Position numbers and translations under genes: made by a program. The notes beneath the pieces were generated by a model, which saw only the letters and a program-made list of their open reading frames with translations, had not been told where the DNA came from and did no database searches. From positions 178,722,636 to 178,786,635 of the forward strand of contig CM076194.1 of assembly GCA_038277395.1 (NCBI GenBank): DNA of 64,000 nucleotides. Reading direction: 5' to 3'. Of the stretch, positions 21,772 to 33,006 are shown piece by piece. Numbering within the stretch: position 1 is the first letter of the stretch; every line of letters starts with the position of its first letter. This DNA comes from Dryocosmus kuriphilus. Its lineage: Eukaryota > Arthropoda > Insecta > Hymenoptera > Cynipidae.

Positions 21772-23037
21772 CAGTCTGTACCACAAGGCAAGGTACGCGT
21801 TTTCTCGAAAAGTTTCAAAGAAAACTTCATTCTTCTTTTTTCCCATGAAAAAAAGCTTTAAAAATTAGGGCGACTCTACTTAATAAACCATCTAATCGCC
21901 ATTATTTTGGATAATAGCCTGGCACCTTCTGGGCATGCTCTCGACTAGTTTTTCGGCATATTCTGAAGATCGAGAGCGCCATACCTCTCTAATTCATCGA
22001 GAGAGCTGCTTGAGGGTGAATACGCACCTTCCTGAAAGCTTTCTCTCAACGGCGCTCCACACATTTTTAATTGGATTTGCATCAAGAGATTGTGAAGGCC
22101 AGTCCAAGGTCACGACGCCATTTTCCGCTTTCCATCTCGTGCAGAGGCGACTGCGATGTTTAGGGTCGTTGTCCTCTTGAAGGATCCAAACCTCATTGTT
22201 GGCTCCAAACATCTTTCCTGCCGACTTCAGAAGACCATGTTTGTAAATTTTGACCATTCTTTGAGCGTTCAGGTTCTCAGTAAAAAGCTGTAAACAGCCA
22301 AAACCGCGCTGTGAGAAGCATCCCCAAAAATGGACCTTTATGGGGTGTTTAACAGTTCGCTGGACGAGCCGCTCACCACAGCCTGTCCAGGCACTTTTTG
22401 TGGGAGCCCGTGCCCAAAAGGACGCTTCGTCGGAAAAAATTACATTTGACCAATCGCGATCATTATTTTCCGTAGTCCGTGCCAAGCGTTTTTGCATGTG
22501 AACCTCTGAGAGCAGGGGTTTCTGCCTCGTGCTACGGTACTGCACTTTTGCCTTAGCTAATATGCGTCTCACGGTGTTTATACTAACCTCTAGTCCCTTC
22601 GCCGCTAGCTTAGCTTTGGCTTCGCGCAGCCGCAGAGCGGGCTTGCGTTTGAACAGTGCGATGATTGCCTTATTCTCCTTACTCGACGTTGCTCCCATTT
22701 CTCCTCTTCCCGGCAGATCGCCGACTGTTTTTGTGTCCCTATACCGCTCCACCCACGTTTGCACGAAGTGCTTAAACTTTTTAACCACCTTAGCAGCGGC
22801 TGAGTACGAAAGATGTGGTCCGTGTTTATTGGTGCACAAAAACATAGCCTCAAAACGTTTAACGTATACATCACTCACTGCACAATCTTGTGCAATATCT
22901 GACACTTCGAACGAGAATGAAGCGTATCAGCGATTCCACCTTGGCCCTTCGAACGTACATTCAGGCCAAAAAAGAAAGGAAAAAAGATCTTTGAATCTTT
23001 TCGAGAAAACGCGTACCTTGTCTTGTGGAACAGACTG
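21772..23037 (-). mobile_element. Tc1-like transposon (1266 bp), TA target duplication
   Basis: Termini CAGTCTGTACCACAAGGCAA and, inverted, TTGTCTTGTGGAACAGACTG, flanked by TA on both sides. It encodes one transposase on the minus strand. Inserted in the right arm of the giant element; the left-arm counterpart (12255-12275) is uninterrupted. Confidence 0.9.
21994..22905 (-). CDS. Tc1-family transposase with Glu-to-Lys at the catalytic triad (303 aa)
   Basis: Open 303-codon frame. N-terminal paired helix-turn-helix region (residues ~1-110, with WVERYRDTKTVGDLPGRG), then the catalytic domain with IFSDEASF (first Asp) and EDNDPKH (second Asp). The third position, 34 residues later, should be Glu in NPIEN-type Tc1 enzymes but is Lys280 (codon 22066-22068). 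The cut-and-paste enzyme needs all three acidic residues, so this copy should be inactive despite its open frame. The length is slightly below the usual ~340 aa; the start may lie upstream (the frame before 22905 is unclear) or the N-terminus is shortened. Confidence 0.8.
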   Translation of the reverse strand: MSDIAQDCAVSDVYVKRFEAMFLCTNKHGPHLSYSAAAKVVKKFKHFVQTWVERYRDTKTVGDLPGRGEMGATSSKENKAIIALFKRKPALRLREAKAKLAAKGLEVSINTVRRILAKAKVQYRSTRQKPLLSEVHMQKRLARTTENNDRDWSNVIFSDEASFWARAPTKSAWTGCGERLVQRTVKHPIKVHFWGCFSQRGFGCLQLFTENLNAQRMVKIYKHGLLKSAGKMFGANNEVWILQEDNDPKHRSRLCTRWKAENGVVTLDWPSQSLDANPIKNVWSAVERKLSGRCVFTLKQLSR

Positions 23038-23160
23038 TAGTATAGTATAGTATGGTATATTGTAGTCAGCTTGACTGTTTATAACTCCAGTTTTATTTTA
23101 CTAGAGTTCACACTCGATTCCATGCCTCCAAATTACATCATTCTTATGTATGTTACCATA

Positions 23161-24212
23161 ATAATAATAATAATAATAATTATTATTATTATTATTTCAG
23201 ATGGGCAGTGTCATTAAAGTCCAATAGCACTGAGGTTAAATAATGCAACCTATTGTACTTTGCCCCTAAAACTAAGCCTCTCTAAGGAGCCCGGTTTCCT
23301 CAGTATATGCGTATATCGCCGTATATGGAATATCTACGAAATCCTCTGCTTCGCAGAAGTGAATTCCGAAATTCCGAAATGCTTCATTCCGAGACTTATT
23401 AGCCCATCACATTCACATAGTATGTGATGTGCTGTCTCTTCCTGGAAGCCTCAAATCTCGGGATAATGCCGCCACGTTTTACCTCGGCGATCATCTTGTC
23501 GAGAGCCGTTTCTACGGTCATTGCTTGCTCCTGATTAGGTGTACCGCCATCAGATCGAGACTGTTTTTGGGGTCTCATGTTTAGGAGCCTCCTCGCGCTG
23601 CTGCTTAAGCTGCTGGCGTTGGTACCTCTTTCTGGCGGCGGTACTATATTTTCGTTTCTAGTGGGCCTACCACGGTCCCATCATTCTCAGTGGCTTTGGC
23701 TTCGTTAATGTGACTAACTAAAGTCCCATTACCAGCTGTACCACTCGAGGTGCTAGGAAACGCATCAGCCCCTTGTGGAGTTAAAGGTAATTTATCACCT
23801 TCGTTGGTCTCCATCTTCTCAAGAGTAGACGAAGTGTTTATGGCGGATTTCATTGAAGTCATCCGTTCACTCTGCTTGTGAGGATAAGGCACTTTTACAC
23901 TGGGAGGTTGCCCGGTATCCCAGGACACCGTAAGAGTTACCATTCCTTGGTAACACTCAGCCTTCGACACGGTAGATCACGCCTTGGCTTAGGGGCTGAT
24001 ACGGGAACCAAGTGCCACTCGATGTTCGCTGCTTAGTCGCATTCACTCTGATACTTCCACCCTACTAACCATCAACTCCTACCCGTTGGGGTTGTCCTCT
24101 TTGCGGCTTCCGGGTCACTGCGGTCAGGTCTGAACTCTCCTTCTCCTTAGGCAGGGAAATTTAATTCCCCGTTATAAGGAGTAGAGAAGTTTACGCATCC
24201 CATAGAGGAGGG
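23161..24212 (-). mobile_element. Internally deleted non-LTR retrotransposon with (AAT)n tail and 12-bp target duplication
   Basis: Flanked by TATGTTACCATA at 23149-23160 and 24213-24224. The minus-strand 3' end finishes in an AATAAT tract (23161-23200). It has a GC-richer 5' leader and a partial frame (23644-23970), then a 3' UTR. Reverse transcriptase and endonuclease are missing. The tail type and leader style recall R4/Dong-like LINEs, but this is a weak assignment. Confidence 0.65.
23644..23970 (-). pseudogene. N-terminal LINE ORF fragment (108 aa), unrecognised
   Basis: Frame starting MSKAECYQGMVTLTVSWDTG, Ser/Thr/Pro-rich, with no zinc finger or enzyme motif visible. It is the only coding segment of the deleted LINE at 23161-24212 and probably represents the start of its ORF before the internal deletion. 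Confidence 0.4.
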
Positions 24213-26125
24213 TATGTTACCATACGTTTATATTTACATCAGACCATCCTCTCTTTATTGATCAAAGATTTCGGGTAACCTATTCCTTATCAATTCACTC
24301 TTCGACTTTTATTGGTAAACACACTATTTAAACATTTTAAAACTATGTTATAGCATTTGAGGAATATGTTGTAATATTTTTTAAGTATTTCGTAAAACAT
24401 AAGACTTATGTTGATCGATCTTGATTTTATCAACAAATTAAATGTTTATATATTTCATAAGTATGCATCATTTATGTCTAGTTATTTCTTTGCCTTTTCA
24501 TTAACAAATTTCTTAGTGAATTTCCTTTGATATTTTCTAACTGGAAGCTGACTTTATATTTTCAAATAATTGGTCAAAAACCTAAGTCTAACATCGGTTG
24601 GGTTTAAAATTGATAAGCAAATAAATTGTTTAAACATTTCATAGTTGTGCTCCTTTAGTATTATCTCTTTGATCTTTACTAATAGACGATTTTCAACAAT
24701 TATTTAATAAAATTATATTGTAGTAGTTTATCTTGAAAAGTGTAATACCAAGAGTTGGTTAAACATGACACGCTTATTTTAATGTCTAGAATCATGTAAA
24801 GCAATGAGAAACGTTAAAATCACATTACTTGTTATCTCTAATAAATGTGTAGGAAAGACTTTAAATTATTTCTACATATTTTGAACTGTGAAATTGCTCT
24901 TTTAATTAATTTTTTATTTATCATGGGCACGAACCCTTTTTCCCCTAGAATGATATTATTAACATTACAAATTTTCAAAATGTGCTCGAGATACTTGTAA
25001 AAAATTTGTAGTAATTGCAATCATTATTGACATAGGTGGGATTGCGACATTATTAAATAATATTTTTATTATTTTTAGTGGCTCCGCAATAAATATAAAC
25101 ATATTTTTGAGAAAGCTTATAAAATTGGTTAGCAGAATTATTTACAGTAAATCAAATAAGAAATATTCAATCAATTAGTTTTACATATTCCATAAGTATG
25201 CATCACACGTCTTCATTTGTTTTTTTTTTGCTTTTTCGCTATCTAATTCGTTTGCGGATTTTCCTTTGGTATTTTCTAACAGAAAGATAACGTCATATTT
25301 TCAAAGAATTGGTCAAAAACGTAAGTCGAACATTGGTTAGGCTTGAAAATTATATGCAAATAGATTGCTTAAAAATTTCATTGCTGTACCTCACTCATCT
25401 AACTTCATTTCTTCATCAATTCCTTAGCTTTCTCCCTTTCATCATTACTAAAAGATCATTTTCAACAATTATTTAATAAAATTATATTGTAGTAGTTTAT
25501 CTTGAAAAAAAGGAGTAGTTTTCCGTGAAAGGAAAGACTTTAAATTATCTCTGCATATTTTGAACTGTACAATTGCTCTTTTAATTAATTTTTTATTTAG
25601 CATGGACATGAACTCTTTTGTCACAAGAATCATATTATTAACATTACAAGTTTTCAAAATGTGCTTGAGATACTTGTAAAAGGCTTTCCTAGAATCTTCT
25701 TTAGTCTATCTATTACAAACTTCCATGAAAAAAATATATATGTATATACCTTCAAATAATTTAATACATCACACCATGCACTCAACGCTCTTAGCTTTTT
25801 CACAGCGTATTATATTACAATATTAGCGTCACACTTGCTATGAAAAAGATTATCACACAAACGTTAGACTTACGTTTTGTTAAATTACTCTGAAAAAATA
25901 AAATGTCTATTACGTAGAATCTATTTATAGATAAGAGCAAAGACCGTCAAACTTACGCGCTACGTTTTACTTTAGGTATTAGACATTTCATTTTACCGAT
26001 CGTATATGAATTAAAACTTTATGGTGACATCAATGAAAAACGTACGGTATACGTTGGACTGTCTTTGTTCTTATCTATAAATGGAGTATTTATAGATTCT
26101 ATAAATATATGGCACGCTTCTGGCA

Positions 26126-26320
26126 TCATCTCTTTGATATTTTTATTAATAAATTCCTTATCACTTCTTTCTTTTGATCTTTACCCGACAAACGAACTTT
26201 GCCAATAAATATAATGTGATTAATCTGATTTGAAAGTATTTGACACCAAGAGCAGGTAATATGACATGTTGGGTGGTCTCCAATTTCATTAAGAAATGGA
26301 TTGTTTAAATATTCAATCAT
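26126..26320 (-). CDS. Small ORF, arm counterpart of 10392-10586 (64 aa)
   Basis: Same length and same termini as the left-arm frame. Differences include Gln9 to Pro, Glu to Asp, Ile to Thr and His to Gln in or near the CHITCSWC cluster; the Cys and His residues are kept. Function unknown; low confidence as a real gene. Confidence 0.3.
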   Translation of the reverse strand: MIEYLNNPFLNEIGDHPTCHITCSWCQILSNQINHIIFIGKVRLSGKDQKKEVIRNLLIKISKR

Positions 26321-27160
26321 TATGCGTCACTCGTTAAACCTCGTTTCTTTGATATTTTTAATAACAAATTCCTTGTCGCTGTTTCTTTGATATTTTGCCG
26401 ACAGGAAGCTGACGCCATATTTATAAAACTTTGTGCATACTTCGAACGGTCTTTGCTCTTATTGATAAATAGATTGTCCGAGAGATGGGGTGGGGGAGCT
26501 GTTTACGCCAAATTCGTTTTTAGCAATTGCGAATTATAATTAATAAAGTTATCGAGATCATTTTATAAGCTTAGCATTGACATAAACCACCTTAGCTGCG
26601 ATGTTGGTATCGGTCGGTAACAGGAATCTGTATTTAGAACTGGCCTTGAAAGTTTGTATCTAATTTCTTAGAATTTTTTCTTAGTGTTATCACAAAAGTA
26701 TAATATGATACGTATGTTTATGTTTAACAGATATGGGAAACTTGATTAGACTTGCATGAAAATATGCAATATGGCGTAATCTATCAGAATTCTATGTAAC
26801 TTGATACCATTGTTTACGTTGAATTTCTGGAGAGTGGGGGTAAATCCTGTTTGAACTTGCATGAAAAGATGCAATATGACGTCATCTCTCGAGGATTCAA
26901 TGTAACCTGATACTACTATTGTTTATGCATTTTCTCAGAATTTTATGTAATTTGATACCCATTGTTTATGTTAAGATAAGAAAACTATGAGATAGCAGAC
27001 ATCACATTCTTATCACCGAAAGTGACTCACCATAACTATGGCGTCATCTTATTTTTATCCCCTCCACTCGACTCACACTGTTACACACTCAGGCCAATTC
27101 AAGCTGACACGGACGTGCGCTAATACTAGTGGATCCAGAACCGGCTCTATACATCTATTG

Positions 27161-27423
27161 GGGTTGTCAACATTTTTCCATGACTTTGACTTAATAAAAC
27201 GTCAATTAGTCAAGCATAGAGCAGTTTGAAGATTTCGCTTCAAATGTTTTGAAGTTTTTGTCCACTGGAGTGACTACACTGTTTATAATTGTATGAGATT
27301 CCGGCTCACATCAGATGCGGTTATCTGTGTTACAATATTTCTTGCGATTGGTGGAGGGTTGTGGGAATTAGGGTGGCCCTTATATACATTGGAAATTTTT
27401 TTTAGGAATCTTTTGCTCCTAGT
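27161..27423. other. Flank between giant element and palindromic element; no gene
   Basis: AT-rich; no coding sequence. From about 27290 it may already be the outer arm of the next palindrome (27370-27423 has a counterpart at 43660-43700). Confidence 0.4.
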
Positions 27424-28440
27424 TTGAGACAAATCGGTTAATATTTGACCTCCCTCCAGACACGTGAAGTTTCCTATATGATTTACATGGGAAAATTGTG
27501 CAAGCAAAGAAAAATCTACATTGCTTTTTCAGTTTTCATTCGAACTCAGCGTACTCGTAGAAAGAAATTAGCTCTATGATGCTTAAAATATCTTAATTTT
27601 TAACAAATTACATTTTTTTTACAAAGTGGTGGATCTAGCAATTTTGGTAAAAAATAGCAACTTCTATAGTTATAAATTGTGAATGACTAAAAATTAAAAA
27701 AGAATCAAATAAATTATTCTAAAATGGGTGGTGGACAAGAAAATTCAAAATTAAAAAAAATACAAGATGGTGTCCAATTAAATATCCTGAAAATAGCCCA
27801 TGTCTACAATCTCCAATGAAATATATTCAAACTTTCTTTAAAAAAAGGAGTTCGGTATTAAAAACCATCTGATGGTCCCAGAAGTTCAAAGTTTTAAAAA
27901 ATCGAAAGTAGCGTCCAGTGAAAATTCAACTGGCCGCCATCTTCATTTTTTTAAAATTTCGAACTTCTGGAATCATCAGACGGTTTTTATAGCCAAACCT
28001 CTTTTTCTAAACAAAAAGAAACAAAAACATTTGTTTGAAATTGCAGAAATGAACTATTGCCTGGATATTTTGTTGGACGCCGTTTTGTGTTTTTTCAAAA
28101 TTTTGAATTTTCTTCCCGACCACCCATTTTATAGTAACTTGTGCAATCTTTTTTATAATGTTTAGTAATTCTTAGTTAATAACTATAGAAAATGCTACTT
28201 TTTACCCAAAGAGTTATATCTGCCATTTTGTAAATTTTGAGAAATTTCAGTTTTTGAAAACTGCCATATATTGAGCATCACATAGAGAATTTTTTTCTGT
28301 AAGTACGCTTCATTCGAAAAAAAGCTTCAAAAGTTGTCTAGATTTTTTGTTTTTTGCACAATTTCTTCCATGTAAATCCAATGGGAAACTTCAAGTGTCT
28401 GGGAGGGAGGTAAAATATTAACCGATTTTTCTCAAGTCTG
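27370..28440. mobile_element. Palindromic (foldback) element, left portion, split by DIRS
   Basis: 27424-27520 is the inverse of 28345-28440 (shared CACAATTT, TTTACATGG, CCTCCCTCC, ATATTAACCGATTT). A second inverted pair lies inside (27865-27900 with 27955-27985, around AGAAGTTC). The arm does not finish at 28440: its next segment, ACTAGGAGCAAAAGATT, continues at 43660-43690 beyond the DIRS. No coding capacity. Confidence 0.65.
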
Positions 28441-28592
28441 GAGGATTGTATTTCGCTGCCTCGTCCTGAAGATCAAATGTGTACTACCGTTAGTTGCCGT
28501 GAGTTCCGCCACGATATTTTATAGTTAGGAGTTTTTCGCGCCACTTCCAGGTGTCGTACCTCCCGTTTGTTCGTTCCCAGTCATTTCGTTGT
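28441..28592 (+). repeat. DIRS left terminal repeat
   Basis: Begins near ATTGTATTTCGCTGCCTCGT and includes ACCGTTAGTTGCCGTGAGTT and CACTTCCAGGTGTCGTACCT. It is the inverse of 43438-43605. Confidence 0.85.
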
Positions 28593-28658
28593 TTCTTGCG
28601 TACCGTACAAGATCTTGAAGCGGAAAAAGTTTAATTTACTGTGCGGTAGCGTGTTGTC

Positions 28659-29934
28659 TTGTGCTTATTTAAAAATGGGAAAAAGAGAAGAGTCACAAAA
28701 GAAACTGCTAAAAGATCTAAAAAAGTTAAGAAAAGAATAAAGAAAAAATACAGGAGACGGGATCGGTCATCGACTTCCTCGATGTCTAGTTCTGATGCTT
28801 CTTACAACTCAAAAAGAAGGAAATCAAGCAGATCCAGGAGTTCAACCGAAAGCCGAAGCTCTCAATAGCGTCATTCACGAGATATGTCCCGTTAAACTAC
28901 TCCTTCACAAGGGCAGGGCGGAATACGTCACCTGAGAGATGCGCCGAGCGAAGTTTTGTCTCCAGATAGTACAAGAACTGAGCGTGACCCACGAAGCGTG
29001 TCTCGGGGTCACTCGACAGACAGCTCAAAAAGGAACTCTTCCTCAGAGAGTAACCTGCGAGGTACGTCGCGCATAATTTGTTTCCCGAACAAGACAGGCG
29101 GAAGGCGTCACCCGCGAGAGGATCTTGATCGCTCCAAAAAATCTGAGCGACCAGGCGATGAAACTTTCGTCGATAAAGAAGGTCCCTCAAACAGTCATGT
29201 TAATTCAAACAAGGTTGCAGATAAATAAGATGCCGACTTGGGCCATCTAGGTGGCGACCCTTTCGTAAAAAATATCTTCACTGATCCGATTTAAAAAACT
29301 GCGGCAATTTTGTGTCAAAATGTGATGCAACTCGGCCTGGAAAAAGAAATGAGAAAGGAAATAACCGAAAAATATCCTCCTTCAGAAAATTGCCCAACAA
29401 TGGCATCTCCGGCTCTAAACGCAGAGGTAAAAAACATTATTGTCTCAAGTGGTGTAAAAAAGGATTCTTTCCAGTCTGCATCACCAAACCAGCTCGGAGA
29501 CGCGAATGTTGAATTTTCAAAAATCCACTGAAGCTCCTGATCTCACAAAACAGTTTGTGAGCAAAATAACCGCAACTATTAGTGATACGGGAAAAATTTT
29601 GACCGATCTGCACCACGCCATATCTCTTACTAGAAGAAGCTTCGTAACTTCTGGTAGAGACTCAATCCTAAAAAGCATATCAGACATCACAAATGTAGAC
29701 AAAATTCTCTTCGGAGGAAAATTCACTGAACACCTCGAGACTACAAAAGAGGTGGAAAAAGTAGAAAAAGACCTTTCTAAGACCTCATCCAAAACGGACA
29801 CAAGAAATCTCACTCTTTGTCTTTGGGAGCTGGACCTTTCAGGTTTTCAAGAGGTGGTAATTCAAAATGGTGACCCCCTCCGCGGAAGAGCTACCCAAGC
29901 TCCAGGCGGGGGAGTCAACACTCCGGGCTACTGA
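28659..29934 (+). pseudogene. DIRS gag-like region
   Basis: Mainly one frame from 28659 through about 29531, interrupted by a TAG (28866), a TAA soon after, and a TAA at 29226, then a frame change near 29506. The first part is Arg/Ser-rich (RSS, SRSSTESRS), as in many DIRS gag proteins. The later part (SPALNAEVKNII, SQLGDANVEF-like) resembles the conserved middle of DIRS gag, and 29506-29934 continues with helical, Lys/Thr-rich sequence. No product expected. Confidence 0.65.
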
Positions 29935-30104
29935 GCAGTCAGTATTAGCAGAAAAAGAACTAGAGGGAAGAAAAATAGGCGGACGTCTACTAAATTTCAC
30001 CCACGCTTGGAAACAAATAAAGTCGGGCCAATTTATTCTAAATTTTGTTTCAGGATATAAATTACCTTTTGACAAAACGCCTGTTCAAACAATAATCCCC
30101 CCCT

Positions 30105-31880
30105 GATCACAGCTTCTCACCAGTAGAACACCAAAAAGCAGAAATTGCCATCCTTAAACGAGTAGAAAAAGAGGCAATAACTGTCTATACAACTAGTAAA
30201 GGGAAATATCTCTCACGTTTTTTCTTGCCAAAAAAGTCGAACGGAGATGACATGTTCATACTTAACCTCAAAGGCCTAAACAAGTTCATTAGCCCCCCAT
30301 ACTTTAAGATGGAGGACATTAAAACAGTGGTAAGGTTTCCAACCAGGGATTGTTACCTAGCGTCAATTGATTTAAAATATGGATACTTACATATCCCTAT
30401 CCATAAAAACTTCAGAAAATTCTTAAGGTTCTACTTTAATGGAACTCAATATGAATTCACATTACTGCGTGTTGGGTTGTGTACAGCCCCTTATATCTTT
30501 ACGAAGATACTTCAGCCAGTAGCTCCGATGATTAGAGGAAATAGGGTTGTCAATCATTTACTTAGACGATGTACTTATAATTGGTAGGTCAGAAATCGAA
30601 TGTAAACAGAACATCAAATTCATTAAAGATCACTTAGATTATGTAGGTCTTGTCATTAACGTAGGAAAAAGCGTTCTAGAGCCTACGGAAGTATGCAAGT
30701 TCTTAGACTGTAATATAAACAGCCACTCATTCACCATAGAGCTTCCAGATGAGAAAAGAAAGCTCATAGAAGATTTGGCAAAGAGATTCATGGCTAATAA
30801 GGACTGTAGAATCAGAGAGCTCGCACGTTTTCTAGGTACCATAGTAGCAGCATGGCCAGCAGTTTTCTACAGATGGTTACATACTAAACAACTGCAGAGA
30901 GAAATGTTTCTTGCACTAAAAACATGAGGACAAAACTTTGAAACAAAAATCACAATCTCTGAAAAGGCTAATTAGGACCTACAGTGGTGGATTGAAAGTG
31001 CGAATAGGTCAACCAATTCAATAAGGACCGGCACCTATCAGAGAGTAATATTCACTAAGGCGTCTCGCTCTGATTGGGATAATTTCTGTAACGGTGAGAA
31101 AGCCCATGGACTTTGGGATAAAGATGAACAAAAGTCCCACATAAACCTCCTTGAAATGAAGGCGGCATTATATTAGCTGAAATTCTTTATCAGAGACTGT
31201 CAAGTCTGCGAAGTCTTCCTAAGGATAGACAACACCACACCGATCTCATATGTCAATAGAATGGGTAGAATTCAATTCCCCTAATTGACAAAAATCAGTG
31301 GAGTTCTATGGAAATGGCGTGAAAAGCGAAGGATATGGGTTCATGTTTCATACATTAAGTCCAAAGAAAATAAAGAAGCTGATGAGCAGTTAAGAATTCT
31401 CCCTCAGGAAACGGAGTGGGAACTGGCAGACTGGGCATTTAAGGACATCTCAAAAAAGTTAGGGATTCTTGAAATAGACCTTTTCGCATCAAGGGCTAAT
31501 GCGAAGTGCAAAAAGTATGTTTCCTGGAAGAAAAGGCCGATTCTATGGCAATTGACGCGTTTACGATAAATTGGTCCGATATTGATTTCTATGCGTTTTC
31601 ACCTTTCTGTCTAATTCTTCAAACTCTGCAAAAAATTCAATCAGACAAAGCAGAGGGGGTTGTGAAAGTTCCAATGTGTCCTACACAACCCTGGTTTCGA
31701 CTCTTTGTGTCCGTAATGATCTCACAACCATTCTACTTCGGACCAAATTGTAAGTTATTGTTTTGCTGTTATAGGAAAATGCACCCTCTGTACCAGACCC
31801 TTACGCTGGTTGCAGCGTTATTGTCAGGAAGGCTTTTGAAAAAAGAGGATAAGCCACGGACCAATCGTCGGAAATCATGA
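30105..31880 (+). pseudogene. DIRS reverse transcriptase-RNase H and downstream domain
   Basis: RT begins in frame near 30105 (SPVEHQKAEI), continues through DLKYGYLHIPIH (motif A), then a frame change near 30560 leads to the catalytic YLDDVLIIGRS and the thumb (RELARFLGTIVAAWPAV). RNase H follows with stops (31150-31300 region, IKSKENKEADEQLR). The terminal part (EIDLFASRANAKCKKYVSW, then SDKAEGVVKVPMCPTQPW) corresponds to the segment that in DIRS elements follows RNase H and is often annotated as methyltransferase-like. At least three frames are needed, so inactive. Confidence 0.8.
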
Positions 31881-32060
31881 TAGCATTCATTCCAGAGGGA
31901 ACATTAAGACAATATGACAAACCTATTAAGACGTGGTGGTCATAACAAATCACCCTTCCAGAGTTCTACTGCGGTTGTCCTTCAATTTTTTACAGAAGTC
32001 CAAAAAACAACTACATAATTCAGTACACTTAACATCTACAGAGCTGCCTTATTACTCTAC

Positions 32061-32759
32061 ATGAGGAACGAGCTAGGGAAGGACCCTAATACCTCAAGTT
32101 TTTTTAAAGGAGCGGCATACCTGAACCCTCCAAAATACAAATACGATGTAATATGGGACCCTCAGATAGTGTTAGATCATCTAGTTTCACTAGGACCAAA
32201 TGACGCCTTGTCGTTACAAAATTTAGCGAAGAAATTTGTAATGTTACTAGCACTAATAACGGCTCAGCGCGTGCAAACATTGGCAGCAATCAGACCTGAC
32301 AACATAAACTTGAGGGTGGAATCCATACAGATAAAAATAACCGAAAGGATAGAAAACAACAGGAAGAACTAAATATCAACCGTTGTTGGAAGTGCCGTCA
32401 TTCACAGAAAATCAAAAATTATGCGCAGCATCAACACTTAGAACTTATATTTAAAAAAACAGCGTTGCTGAGAAGAGGTGACTTCACAAAAGCAAATCTC
32501 CTATTTACGTATAAGAAACTTCATGACACAGCCACGTCACAAATCATAAGCAGATGGATAAAAGATACCCTCAAAACAAGCGGGATAGACACTGAAATGT
32601 TCTCAGCCCATTGTACTCGACATGATTCAACATCGGCAGCTGCTCGACGTGGAACCAATATTGAAACCATTTGCAAGGCTGCAGGATGGACGCACTGCTC
32701 TTCTGTTTTCGCGAAATTCTACAACAGACCAACTAAGGAGCAACAACCTTCATTTGCAC
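32061..32759 (+). pseudogene. DIRS tyrosine recombinase, interrupted by the retrovirus
   Basis: 32061-32372 carries the core region with TAQRVQTL (catalytic Arg). After a frameshift, 32465-32759 carries HCTRHD (His-x-x-Arg), GWTHCSSVF and the FYNRP catalytic Tyr. The frame is cut by the LTR at 32760, after the Tyr. On the other side of the retrovirus (40321-40339) the same frame continues for a few codons to a stop. Role in the family: integration of circular DNA without target duplication. Confidence 0.8.
32756..32759. repeat. Target duplication of the errantivirus (left GCAC)
   Basis: GCAC precedes the 5' LTR and is repeated at 40317-40320 after the 3' LTR. Four-base duplications are usual for errantiviruses. 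Confidence 0.85.
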
Positions 32760-32986
32760 TGTACCTTTCTCTTTTTTTCTAATTCACCAAAACTGTATAT
32801 AAATAGGTTGGCCTCACGGCCTAGCTAGCACTTGTATCTAGCCTTGCGCCTGTGAGTCGTCACGCTGTTCAAATAAAGCTTATATCTGATATCTTGAAAG
32901 CCAAAGCCTGCTATATCCTCTTTCCTATTCCCGGGAAACCTGGTTATCCTTTTAAAAAAGATAAACCGAGAAATAACTGGATCACA
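32760..32986 (+). repeat. 5' LTR of the errantivirus
   Basis: Starts TGTACC and ends GGATCACA. It contains TATATAAATAG (TATA-like, about 32798) and AATAAAGC (poly(A) signal-like, about 32872). 227 bp, the same length as the 3' LTR. Confidence 0.9.
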
Positions 32987-32989
32987 AAT

Positions 32990-33006
32990 TGGCGACCGTG
33001 ACAGGA
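32990..33006 (+). promoter_or_regulatory. Primer-binding site of the errantivirus
   Basis: TGGCGACCGTGACAGGA begins three bases after the 5' LTR. The TGG start is the complement of a tRNA CCA end; the rest suggests an arginine tRNA, which I cannot verify here. Confidence 0.7.

Larger units (their letters stand above)
9557..27160. mobile_element. Giant foldback-like element with multi-kilobase inverted arms
   Basis: The outer ends are exact inverses: AGATGTATAGAGCCGGTTCT (from 9556) and AGAACCGGCTCTATACATCT (to about 27160). Walking inwards, blocks match in inverse order all the way to about 14,700 on the left and 19,210 on the right, e.g. 9840-9890 with 26830-26880, 10310-10330 with 26390-26420, 12180-12240 with 23060-23140, 13430-13610 with 20700-20870, 14140-14200 with 19750-19810. 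The core holds a zinc-finger/acidic gene and a deleted mariner, tandemly duplicated. No transposase of its own is evident. I see no clear target duplication at the ends. Structurally it recalls foldback (FB/Galileo) elements; the class is unproven. Confidence 0.7.
19210..27160 (-). repeat. Right arm of the giant inverted repeat
   Basis: Inverse of the left arm. Three insertions are specific to it: a SINE (19848-20147), a Tc1 element (21772-23037) and a deleted LINE (23161-24212). The left-arm sequences at 14100-14130, 12255-12275 and 12150-12160 show each site without insertion. Arm-to-arm divergence is visible throughout (many substitutions and small indels), so the arms are not recently homogenised. 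Confidence 0.75.

Noticed and set aside
22529..23050. 173-codon plus-strand frame
   Set aside because: Antisense of the Tc1 transposase.
9540..27175. Calling the giant palindrome a Polinton on the basis of its inverted ends
   Set aside because: No PolB, integrase, ATPase or protease is found between the arms; the polymerase at 57-63 kb is not linked to these arms.
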